NCBI GenBank assembly: GCA_004194705.1
Contig: SADC01000207.1
Span: 62,001 to 126,000 of the forward strand
Length of the DNA: 64,000 bases
From: Ditylenchus dipsaci
Taxonomy: Eukaryota; Nematoda; Chromadorea; Rhabditida; Anguinidae
Direction of reading: 5' to 3'
Below, in pieces: positions 13,601-25,600 of the stretch. Both the position numbers and the translations under genes were made by a program. The number at the start of each line of letters is the position of its first letter. Within the stretch, counting starts at the first letter, position 1. The notes beneath the pieces were generated by a model, which saw only the letters and a program-made list of their open reading frames with translations, was not told the DNA's origin and ran no database searches.

Positions 13601-16600
13601 CGAAGGGATCAACTACATCAAGCCTACCAACATAATCGACTCAACTTTTCGCCAAAGTCTCTAGAGACCTTGATAGAGCCCAGTCCCCGGAGGTATAACA
13701 GAGCGATAACAGATATGAGTGCCAGGAGAGGTGCTAGGTCAGAGATGGATATTCATAGACTGGGCAGGCGATACTCTTCTGCATTAAGCAACTCTACGTA
13801 TGAAGCTATTGAGTTTCTAAGAGAGAGGATCAAAGAGACCAAGTATGTGACTGCTGTTTTTGAGTCAACAAAGGGCGGATTGGCACCCGTGTTGGGGGAT
13901 ATTATGAGAGGTTAGCTAATTGACGAGCCGCACTTTAAATTTTACATTTTGCTTAAGAATTTGCTCATTGGCTAGGTGCGAAATCAAGATTGCTAGCAGT
14001 AGCTTGTGAAGTACACTGGTCAGTGCCTGAGAAGTTTAGAAGCAGAGCTATGGAGATTACGTAAGTGGCTGAAATGAAAAACTTTGTGATTAATTACAAA
14101 ATTTGTATTTAGGATGAAGGACTCTTTGCATAGGTCGGATTTGAAATTAATATTGTTTTAGAAAGTTATCCTTTTATTGCTTAGAGCTCTAAGAGACAAC
14201 AATAAACGAGTGCTAAATCTATATGATGAGTGCAGAAAAGGACTTCCGAGCTCATTTATTGAGTCAAAGACAGAAGAAAACTGTGCTCACGATGCCAAAT
14301 TAGATGCTTTTCAAGGCTAGTTTAGTCAGAAGAATCAAGAATTTTTTCTGGATATGCCCTTTGGATTCAAACATGTGATTTTCGCATTACACCGAAAGGC
14401 AACCTGAAAAATTATCGTTTGCAAATTTTTTAGGGTGCAGTACGTTTGACCGCCACTATTTTGACCGCAAGCATGTTGAGTTCTCACCAAATTGACCGCC
14501 AGTCAAATTTGTCCGCCATTTGGGTTGACCGCCAACATTTCTAGCCCCAACACGTACAACTGTATACACCACCTAATCGGTAAAATCTCCCGGTTCTTTA
14601 AGTTTTCCCGGCTTTTACGGCATTGAAACAGTGAAATCTCCCGTCTTTACTGTTCAACCTCTTGCATTTCTTAATATTTAATAATATAAAAACATCGGTC
14701 AATTAAAAAATTTTGTGGCGATTAATTTGGTGAGATGTCAATTTGGTGGCGGTCAAAATGTCGGCGGTCATCAAACGTACTGAACCCAATTTTTTGAATC
14801 AATCGCCCAATTTATTTATATTGGAAGTTTTGAGCAGAATACGCACCTCAGAAATTTGACAAAATTTTGACAATAAGGATGCACTGTTTAGGCATTTATC
14901 GACGCTACTATCCAGAAATGCTATCGTTGCAAGATCCTACTACAGTAGTTTCTCACAAATCTTATTGGACACTGGAAAATTTGAACAATCAAGACAAGAA
15001 CCCATTGAGACCATCTCCTGCCAAATTTCTCTACAAACCCACAATATCACAACTAGGCCGAAAAAGTGTGGTAGCTGTCAATATGGCTACTCTAAGACTG
15101 GATGGTGATGACGTTAACTATGATGCGGAAAGTGTCAGAAGCCAAGAAATATTGGTCTAGCGAATAAAAATGGTCTTACCAAATATTTTATTTATATATT
15201 GATTCTTATCAAACTTTCAAATATTCCTAAATTAATGTTTGAAATATAATAATTAAGACATTATATTTTTTTCAACAATTATTTAAAAATCTGGACTGTA
15301 GTGCTACTTTTTTTAAAGGACCATACTTGTTGATGCAAATGAAAATTTGGCTAATTCGAATGCGCGTGGGACACTTCTCTTCCGTCTCGCACTCTACTCT
15401 GTCGAGTTTTTTAGAGCGACTCAAAAGCGTAGAGTGCGAGACGAAAGTGAAGTGTCCCGCGCGCATTTGAATTGGTCAAATTTTCATTTGCATTAACAAG
15501 TATGGTTCTTTAAACCGAATTTATTGGGTAGTTTACAAAGTTCGAAGCCCCCTGAAACTCACTTTTTTAACAGCTCCACTGCAAATCTGATATTTATGAC
15601 TAATAATATTTTTTCATGTTTACTATTTTTGCCATCATCAGATTTGAGATTTGAAAAAAACAATTTTCCCAAAATTGCCTTGGTCCCCCCCCCTTACATT
15701 TCATAAAATGTGAATCCTCGCCAAATTTTTAAGTTCGAATTTTTCTTTTTTAGACCTAAATAAGACCTTGCAGTCATTTATAATAACTGAAAAGCTATAT
15801 TGAAGTCAACATTAAAGTCAAAAAAGAAAACCTTTAATTTAAAAATTTGACGGGAAATTCAAAAAATTTTGAGAGGTAAGGGGCTACCAAGGCAAAATTT
15901 AGAAGAAAATTAAATTTCCTTTCAAGTGTCAAATCTTATGATGGAAAACATTGTTAACATGAAAAAATATTATTAGTCATAAATATTAGATTCGCTACTT
16001 AGTCGGTGATAAAGTGAGCTTTAGAGGGCTAGGAACTTTGTGAACAACCTAATAGTTGTTCGAAGGTTTAATAGGGCTCATCATTTAAGCTTGTAAATTT
16101 TTGTTTAAATTTCTACTGCCAAAGAATTATACATTTTTTTGTTTTTTAACGCAATAAAACAGAAGTTTATTATTCAAAATTGTATTGTTCGAGTCGTTAA
16201 TACAATATTATAAAATTATGAAAAAATTAAATATTTGGTGCTACTAGCTAATACGATCTCCCCAACAATTTTACCCCACGTGTGTAACTACAAAAGTTCC
16301 GGTGACCACTAAGGCCTAAGGCTCAGAGATAAGCCAGCGTATGTTAGCCGGAAGTAAGCAATGAGTAAATTCAAATTTTCCGGGTACGAGATTACGGGCT
16401 TACACTGGATTTGGTGAGAGTGTTGGTGCTGGTGAGTAAATCGAAGGTAATCGCCGGTAATGGCCTGTTCACATACTGAGAGGAAGAGTGGGAGTGAAAG
16501 GGAGAGTAAGTTGTCATTGTGAAAACCCCTTACTCTCACTCTCACTCCCACTCTCAGTATGTGAACAGGCTATAAGCAAGCTAAAAATCGAGGGGATATA

Positions 16601-19600
16601 GCCCGACATTGTTTGCATTAAAATTTTTTGTTTAAAAGGTGCGGCTTAAACTCCAGGTACATAAGAAAATACAATAAACAGCATTGCGAAATATTTTATC
16701 TGACCAAAGATAAAGGCCCTCGAAGTGAAGGATGTCGGACTTAGAGACAATACGCTAAGTACGGTGGACTCTCCATTTAGTGTATGCACTAAATTGAGTG
16801 TTTATTGTACGAAGATGTAATCAAACAAAGCCAAATAATTTAAGTTTATGTGCACATTAAATCAAGAGGTGACTGTATGAAACTTTTTATTTTAGGTCAA
16901 AATAACAGCCAAAAGTGATATTGCAAAAAACAAAGCAGCCAGTAGACTACTCAGAATCAAGGTCATAAATGTGGATGATCACAAACCAGAGTTTCTACAA
17001 AGCACACAAGTATTTTTTTAATTTCAAATCTAAAACTTTTCATATTAACTATATAGGGTAACATTATTCTGGTCCGTGAAAATTCTGCTCAAATACCACA
17101 AGAAGAGGAGAATATTGGCAGAGTAGTCTCACTGGATGAGGACGTGGAACAGCCGTTTAACAGCACTCATTACTACCTGCTGCCACAATGTAAATTTAAA
17201 TTAGATATTTTTAGACACGGCATGATTATGAAAATTTTACACAGTCCACTCTCGACTTAAGGACGCCCACGGGACCGGTCAAAGTTTATCGGACCCACCT
17301 CCTGTCCAACACTTTTTAGCCAAATTTTTAAATTTTTTTGCCAGTTCTGTTTTGACAGTCTGGTAAAAAATATCGCAATGATTCCGATTTTGCCGACCGT
17401 TTTTCAGAAATTGAAAATTTTTCTTCCAAAACAGCAAAAACTCGATTGAAGAACAGAACTTTTCAAAAATCCCTGTCCTGAAATCCATCTTTTGCTTTTT
17501 CAAGAGAAACATTTTGGCGTAGTAGCGAATAAACGAACCGCCACACCCTCCCCCCTCAAATTTAACCTTATAAAAATCGCTGTAACCACCCTTTCAAGTA
17601 TCAGCTTTAGGCTGAGCCCTCAGGCTTAGATATAGGTCAGCGTACGGAAGTTGTGACTAATAAATGTCTTAAGTACATTTTTTAAAAATTTTGAAAAAAT
17701 TGGGCTGACAAAGTGCCGGAACCAAGGTGGGAAGAAACTATTGTCATTAAATCGAGCGTTCTTAAATCGAGAGTGGACTCTATATATTAAAATTATCGCC
17801 TACTTTGTATAAAATGTAAATAATGAAAAATTTCTGGCAAAAATTTAGGAAAAATAGCATTTTCTTATAATTCCTTTTTTCATTTTAATAAAATCAACAA
17901 AAAATTTAAATATCAGAACGTTTCACTCGACTAAGTAAGTAATTCATAATCTTTAATGAATATCAGGTTCGAATCAGGGAGGAGAATACCGCATTGAAAA
18001 AGCATCTGGTGAAATATTCAAAACCAATGTTAAATCCGAGGAAAAGGAAAATGTCGAACCAGTTCATTTGTGTGCTTATACAAGGTACTGAAAAAAATAA
18101 AATCTATATAAATTGTCTGTAAAATTTTCAGTTCATCGGCTAATATTGATGAGTCGCCCAGAATTTCCGTCAATAACTCTGAGGGCAATCAATTAGCGAT
18201 TAAAATTTACAGCCGAAAACAGTTAGATGCCTTAGAGAACAGTGTGGAGCAGGCAGAATGGCAAAATGTCTACTTTAACAACAATTCGATTATTAATTTG
18301 GAGCCCGAGTTGAATTCGGCCAGAATACCATTTCATTTAGAAAGTCTGGTCAAGACACATTCCTATACCTTGAATGGTGTAGATTTTCAGTCGTGAGTTT
18401 TTGTTTTTGATTTATTAGGCTTTTTTCCAGATATGACGTTTCAGAATAGCCGACAAGACTTCAAAAAAAGTGGTGCCGTCTACACCATTGAGAGATTTAA
18501 TAAGTGTAGATGCAGAAACGGGTGATCTAATGCTAGACCCTATGCTAGCTTCCATGCACCAAGGCGTCTACTCAGCAAATATTAATGTACATGACAAATT
18601 ACACAAAGATAAAAAGAATTCAGTTAAAATAATAAAACGACAGGTTGGTGTTTTAATAAACCAAATTAATTACCGTGTTTCCTCTAATTGAAGCCTTCCC
18701 AACTGATTCAAAATCGTGTTTTTGGCATTGTGTTTTTGACCCACTTCTGATTCCTTTTCTCAGACAAGTTACCAATCATTTAACAGCTCATTGACCTGGC
18801 TACAAATCATTGACCTGGCTACAAAAAAAGGGCGCTACTTGGATATACCCCCCCCCCAAATCAACTTTTTTCAAAGTGTTTCCAAACACCCTATATCGAC
18901 CTAAAATGGCCTCAGGAGTTCAAAAAAGGCATTATTTTTTAAGTTCTGGTCAATAAAAAACTGAGTTTTGGGACCACCCAAAATCACTCATTTTGACCAT
19001 TTTTAAAGGGATTTAGGTCTGTATTTGGGTGGAAATGGACCAAAAAGGTGCCAATATCTAACAAAAAGGAAGATGTTGAACATAGTTTTGTTGACTGGGG
19101 CCTACCGCATAAATAAACTCTGGTATGCATACATTTTTCATGCATCCAGAGTCCCTTTCGAGTGATTTGCGTCTAAGGTATGTGGGTGTGCGCATCTCAA
19201 CCCCAAGCAACCAAGCCCCTGCGCCCCCTTCGGGGGCGCAGGGGCTTGGTTGGTTAGAGATGCGTGCACTCACTTACCTTAGACATAATTCCGAGCAAGA
19301 CTCTTGAACAAAAATGCATTTAGAGACTATTTTTGCCCAGCTCCAGTGACCAAAGATGCCAAAACAGGCAAATGGTTGAAATTTCAAAATGTCAAAAACT
19401 CAGTTTTTTATTGACCAGAACTCAAAAATAATGCCTTTTTTGAACTCCTGAGGCCATTTTAGGTCGGTACGTGACTATTCGATACAACCGACAATTCGAT
19501 ACAAGGACAATTCGATACAAGTCCTGTAAAAGAGACAATTCGATACAAGTCCTGTTAAAGGAACCATTCGATACAAGTCCTTAAAAAGGGACAATTCGAT

Positions 19601-22600
19601 ACAAGTCCTTTAAAAGGGACAGTTCGATACAACGACCGATTTATTGATTTACAAGTATAAATTTATTGAAACAAATAACATCAACAAACAAATAAGTTCA
19701 ACAAGTTGAGGTTAACGGAGATTTCCTTCACTGATCCATGATGAAGTTGTGAGCCAGCCCTCGGAGATATTCCATCAAATTTATCCTTTGGTAGAGTTGG
19801 ACCTTGGCCAGAATCCTTTTGTCGGCTTCCAAGTAGATTCGACGCTTCTTCGGAGCATCTTGACCCGCCAAATATTGTTCGTAATGAGAGTCGTGATTTC
19901 GTTGGATCCTCTTCAAGTCTTGTAGCAGGCGGCCCACCGATGGATGATCCACGCCCAGAGCATCTTGCAATCGACGATGAGCTGCTTCAGCATAATTGTT
20001 GGTTCGATCCTCTCCAGCCAGAGTTCTTTCATAGCACGACCACCAGTTGACCGGGAATGGAGGCGGATTCATTGCTGTGCTTGAAAGAGAGTATTAAATA
20101 GAAAAAAGAGAACTGGAAACTAAAATCCTACCAACATAGTTTCTTCGAAACCAATTGAGGACGGGAGTGAGATCTTGGTTGTTGTCGAGTAGATAAGTGC
20201 GGAGAAGTTCAAAATTGTCCCATATGGTCGCCGGCGGCACGAAAGCAAGGCTCATTATCATTCTGGCTCGGACAGAGAATTCTGGTTCACGATAGCGTGT
20301 TGTAAGGCCAACTTCACGGATTTTCTTCTTGAAATTTTTCACGAGATGGAAAAGACATCCGGAAATTTGGGATTCTAAAAAGTCCTTTAAAAAACTGAAT
20401 GAAATATGCTCGGTGCCAGAGCGAGAGGAGCGTCTTGCTGTTCATGGTTTAAAAGTTCTTTTGGCGGCTAAAACAATAAATAGAATAGTTGGAAAAAAGA
20501 AACTAATTAAGAGCTTACCTCTCGAGTGTCCAACGCCCTGCGCTTGAGATTCGCCATAACGTTGCTTCTTGGTACAGCCATTGGATCGAGCGCATGATTG
20601 TGCGACTTCTCTGAATTGTGAGGCTTGAACTTCAGGAAGACACTGCTAGCCACCTTTGTTTGAAGTCGAGCTTTGCAACCACCATTTGATTGTTCAAACT
20701 TCACACATTGCCAATCCTGCACTGAGCCATCTTTGTTCTTACGCTGCTGCTTAAATGGGAACCCTTTGTGGACAGCCTTGTCCTTGCCCTTTTCCGATTT
20801 GACATATGTGATGTTATCCTTTAAAAATGATTTTGGTGTTGAAGATCTAAAACAAAACATACGTTCTCTTCCTCGACTTCTTCCAAAGCTTGTTGTACTA
20901 GAATGGCTGGCTGGACCACTGCAGGAAGCACTGGCAATTGATTGAGCGCAATTTGCACGAGTTCCATCAAAGCTTGCTGGTCCATTCCCATCGCTTGTCC
21001 AATCGCATTCATGCTTAGTCGCCCATCACGCAAAAAGTTATTCGCATCCATCGTTTTCTGAAAATATAAATAAATAGAGAGTGTGCAAAGCAGAAGCGAC
21101 CGAAAGCAAAAATAATGATCAAGAATTCGAAGAAATGTAATGCACAAAAAGATGACGAGAATACAAAAAACACTTTTTGTTGGGCTGTATCGAATTGTCC
21201 TTTTTTAAGGACTTGTATCGAATTGTCCCGCTTTTAGGACTTGTATCGAATTGTCCCTTTTAATGACTTGTATCGAATTGTCCCTTTATAAGGACTTGTA
21301 TCGAATTGTCCCTTGTATCGAATCGGTCGTTGTATCGAATCGACCGGCTCCGATTTTAGGTCGATATAAGGTGTTTGGAAACACTTTTAAAAAAAGTTGA
21401 TTTAGGGGGGGGGGTATATCCAAGTAGGGTCAAAAAAAGGAATCAGAAGTGGGTCAAAAATATGATGCCAAAAACACGATTTTGATTCGGGAGGAGGCGT
21501 TAATCAGAGGAAATACGGTAATAAAGTTAATAAGTCATACGGAAAGTTCGTGCGTCAGTTTTTAATAAAGATATTTTGTAACATTATGCTTTTTCGTTAA
21601 ATTATGTGACTGAATTTTATAGCTAAGGTTTTCACCTGCAAAAAGGCCAGCTTTTAAAATGTCGTCAGAAAATATAGGGCAATAGTTTTTTTGTCCAGAT
21701 TCACTTCTTTGGACCCAAATTCACTTTTTTCTGTCCCAAATTTGATTTGTCCTAGATTTCCTCATTTCTGTCCCAGATTTAATTCTGGACACGAAATCCA
21801 CAATTTTTAATTTTTTTTGTGTGAAATTCAGGAGTGGGCAAAGACCACATGGCTCAGGATCCACTCCGGAATGGCCAAAAGGCCAAAATAATTGTTTTTC
21901 GGGGTTTACTAAAGGGGAGTAAACTTTTTAAGAAAAATCGATTGAGCGAATCATATTTCGGGTCCGATGGGCTTAATCGCCCACAACTCCACCCTGAACA
22001 CCAAAAACTTGGATTCTGAGCTATTCAGCCCATCGGACCCGAAATATGATTCGCTCAATCGATTTTTCTTAAAAAGTTTACTCCCCTTTAGTAAACCCCG
22101 AAAAACCAATTATTTTGGCCTTTTGGCCATTCCGGAGTGGATCCTGAGCCATGTGGTCTTTGCCCACTCCTGAATTTCACACAAAAAAAATTAAAAATTG
22201 TGGATTTCGTGTCCAGAATTAAATCTGGACAGAAATGAGGAAATCTAGGACAAATCAATTTGGGACAGAAAAAAGTGAATTTGGGTCCAAAGAAGTGAAT
22301 CTGGGACAAAAAACTATTGCCCTATATTTTCTGACGACATTTTAAAAGCTGGCCTTTTTGCAGGTGAAACCTTAGCTATAAAATTCAGTCACATAATTTA
22401 ACGAAAAGCATAATGTTACAAAATATCTTTATTAAAAACTGACGCACGAACTTTCCGTATGACTTATTAACTTTATTACCGTATTTCCTCTGATTAACGC
22501 CTCCTCCCGAATCAAAATCGTGTTTTTGGCATCATATTTTGACCCACTTCTGATTCCTTTTTTTGACCCTACTTGGATATACCCCCCCCTAAATCAACTT

Positions 22601-25600
22601 TTTTTGGTTCAGGTGGAGTTGTGGGCGATTAAGCCCATCGGACCCGAAATATGATTCGCTCAATCGATTTTTCTTAAAAAGTTTACTCCCCTTTAGTAAA
22701 CCCCCAAAAACCAATTATTTGGCCTTTTCAGCCATTCCGGAGTGGGTCCTGAGCCATCTGGTCTTTGCCACCCCTGAATTTCACACAAAAAATTTAAAAA
22801 TTGTGGATTTCGTGTCGAGAATCAAATCTGAGACAGAAATGAGGAAATCTGGGACAAAAAAAGTGAATCTGGGTCAGAAAAAAAACGAATCTGGGACAAA
22901 AAGACTTTGCCCGAAAATATATAGGAAAAACACAAGGCCACAATAAGTATTTTTGAAAAAACACGCACAAATTTTGCGGACGACCGAATACTATGAAGGC
23001 TGTAGGTGAAAACACTCGTTAAAATGCGTGAATCTCCCGTCAAATTTTTAAAAACTTCTTGTTCTCGGTGACTACTTTTCATTTTTTTTTATTTTTTTTG
23101 CACCAGCATGTAGCCCTGAATCTCTAGTTTCTAATGACTTATCAATTGGGTGACTATAACATAGAAAAGTAGGAGAAGCAATTCTTTTTGAGAAAATAGA
23201 TGTAGTTTTTAAAAATATAATTGCTCTCCCACTTTTCAATGTTGTATTCAGCCAGTTGATGACTCATTAGAAACAAGAGATTTAGGGCTACATGCTGGTG
23301 CAAAAAAAAAAATAAAAAAAGTGAAAAGTAATCACCGAGAAGAAGAAGTTTTAAAAATTTGACGGGAGATTCACACATTTGACGGGTGTTTTCAATTTTA
23401 ACCACACTATGAAATTATTGGTTCTTCTTCAGTAAGGCTATACTCGAACTTTGTGTTTAAAACCGAGTAGCTTTTTCTGGAGTGGGTGGAGGGTGTTTTT
23501 GTTAAAAAAAAGTAGCGTGAAAATTCAATTTTTAATTTTATTTATAAAAAATTTTCAGGTTCATCTGCTTTCCAACGAAAATCGACTAAAATTTGTGTTT
23601 GATGAGTCTACCAACTTGCTATCAGTTGACTCGGAATCTTTTAAAAAGTAATATTAAAAAAGAAATATGTACATTATTTTTGACCTTTTCGGAAAACATT
23701 TGTATCCCGATTTGATTAATAAAAGAGTGGAGATAAAGGGATTTTCTGCCTAAAATGATACTAGCTTTTGAAAAAATAGACAAAAAAAAATTGCAGAGGT
23801 CAAAGTTGCGATCTTTAATTGATACCAATTTCAGATTTTTACTTAAAAAATCGGGATAAGAAAATTTAGGAAAAGTAAAAAATATTGCACATATCTATTC
23901 ATCACTTAAAATTGCTAATTGCTTTTCTTTTAGACAACTAGAAGCTATTTTGTCTTCTGAACCGAATTCTTATCAAATTCAAATAGTTTTGTCTCAGCTT
24001 CAAATCTACTCATCGAATCGGTTTTTTTCTTTTTTTTTAATTTAAAAAAATTATATTTTAGTTTGTCTTTGTGTTTTCATCTAACCAATACCTCGCAATA
24101 CACTAGTGAAATAATTGGCCGAAAGAGAGTATGCAACTTGTCTCAATTACATCCAATTTCAACAGAAAACTCGACAATTTCTACAGGGCCTTCAAAGTGA
24201 TTAATATTGAGGTGATAGAGTTTTTCATTTTGACCTTTGAACAGCTGTTACAAAAAGTTGGGGCACAGTTGTGTGTAAAACTACGGTTTTTCTGCTTTTT
24301 ACAAATAACCTTATTTTTTCAACAGTGTATTCTAATACCGAGAACAATTTTTTTTATTATGGTCCGCCCTGTTTATTTTTTCGTGTTTTTTTCAGCATCA
24401 GGCAAGGGTAGACTATCGTATCTCAAGACAAACTCAAAATACTTCATGGCCAGTTCACATACTGAGAGTGGGAGTGAGAGTGAGAGTAAGGGTGTTCACT
24501 ATGACAACTTACTCTCACTCTCACTCCACTCTCAGTATGTGAACAGGCCATCAAGAAATTGAAAAAAATAATAATGAATCATTTTAGAACATCCCAAAAA
24601 TCAACAGGGGGGACCAAGGAAAAAAATGTCCGCCACCAGTATATGGCCGAGGGCCTCTATACTTATTTCTAGAAAAAAGGACAAATTTTGACGTTTTACT
24701 TTTTGAAAAAACGAGTAATGTCAATGTATTTTTCGGGCTGGCTTTAGTTAAAATCAATGACGTGTCAAAAATTTACATTCAAAAGTTTAACCCCTGAAAA
24801 CTGAAGCTAAAAATGCAACAAGCAAGTTCACCTTGTTTTTTTTTTCTTTTAAGAGCTGCTTGACAGTGGAACATTCTTCTTTGGCGGACTCCTTGGATGC
24901 TTCTAGCTTTACCAAATTCAAGTTGACAAAGCAGTTAGTGTTTTGGATTGCGCTGGTAGCTATAGGTGTTCTTATTTTGATTGCGCTATGTGGATATATC
25001 TGCTTTGTGGCTCGCTACAGGAACTATTTGAAAAAACATTCTGGACAAGAAAACCAATATACAAGTAAGTACTTTTAATGGTAACACTTTACTTACACCC
25101 CCCCCCCACGGCTGACCCACTTTCGAGGTGAATTTTTAAAAACCGATTGCATATTCGTGTTTCTCGACCCGGATTTTTACGGGAAATGATCATCAGATTC
25201 TGTGAAAGTGAAAAAATGTTTTTTGGGATTTGCCTTGGTCCCCCAAGGTAAAATTTTAGAAAATTTTGAAAAAAAAATATTTTTTAAATTGGCGCCTTTT
25301 GTATTTTAAAGGGATTAAGGGATGTAAAGGGAGGGGAAGGGAATAAAAAGGGGCCACTTTTATGGCAGGACAATAGAAAAGTAAATATATGTATTCTTCG
25401 ACTGCCTCACCATGTTTTTCAACTGGGCCGTGGCAAAAAGAGACTCTATACGCATTTTTTGATCAAGAGTACTTCTCCGAATCATGTCTAAGGTAAGTGA
25501 GTGCGCGCATCTCAACTCTCAAGCCCCCTGCGCCCCCTTAGGGGGGGGGGGGGGCTTGGGGGCTTGGAGTTGAGATGCGCACACACACTTACCTTAGATA

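Larger units (their letters stand above)
18672..21522. mobile_element. composite nested element in cadherin intron 18644-23558
   Basis: The outer ends ACCGTGTTTCCTCTAATTGA (18673) and TTAATCAGAGGAAATACGGT (ending 21522) are mirrored and share GAATCAAAATCGTGTTTTTG inside. Within lies a second foldback element (about 18826-21435; ends GGATATACCCCCCCCC and GGGGGGGGTATATCC), and inside that the MULE at 19465-21352. This is three nested insertions. Confidence 0.65.

Noticed and set aside
19465..21350. CRISPR-like spaced direct repeats (ATTCGATACAAGTCC units)
   Set aside because: Spacers are near-identical and the array is mirrored at the other end of a transposon; the DNA is eukaryotic.
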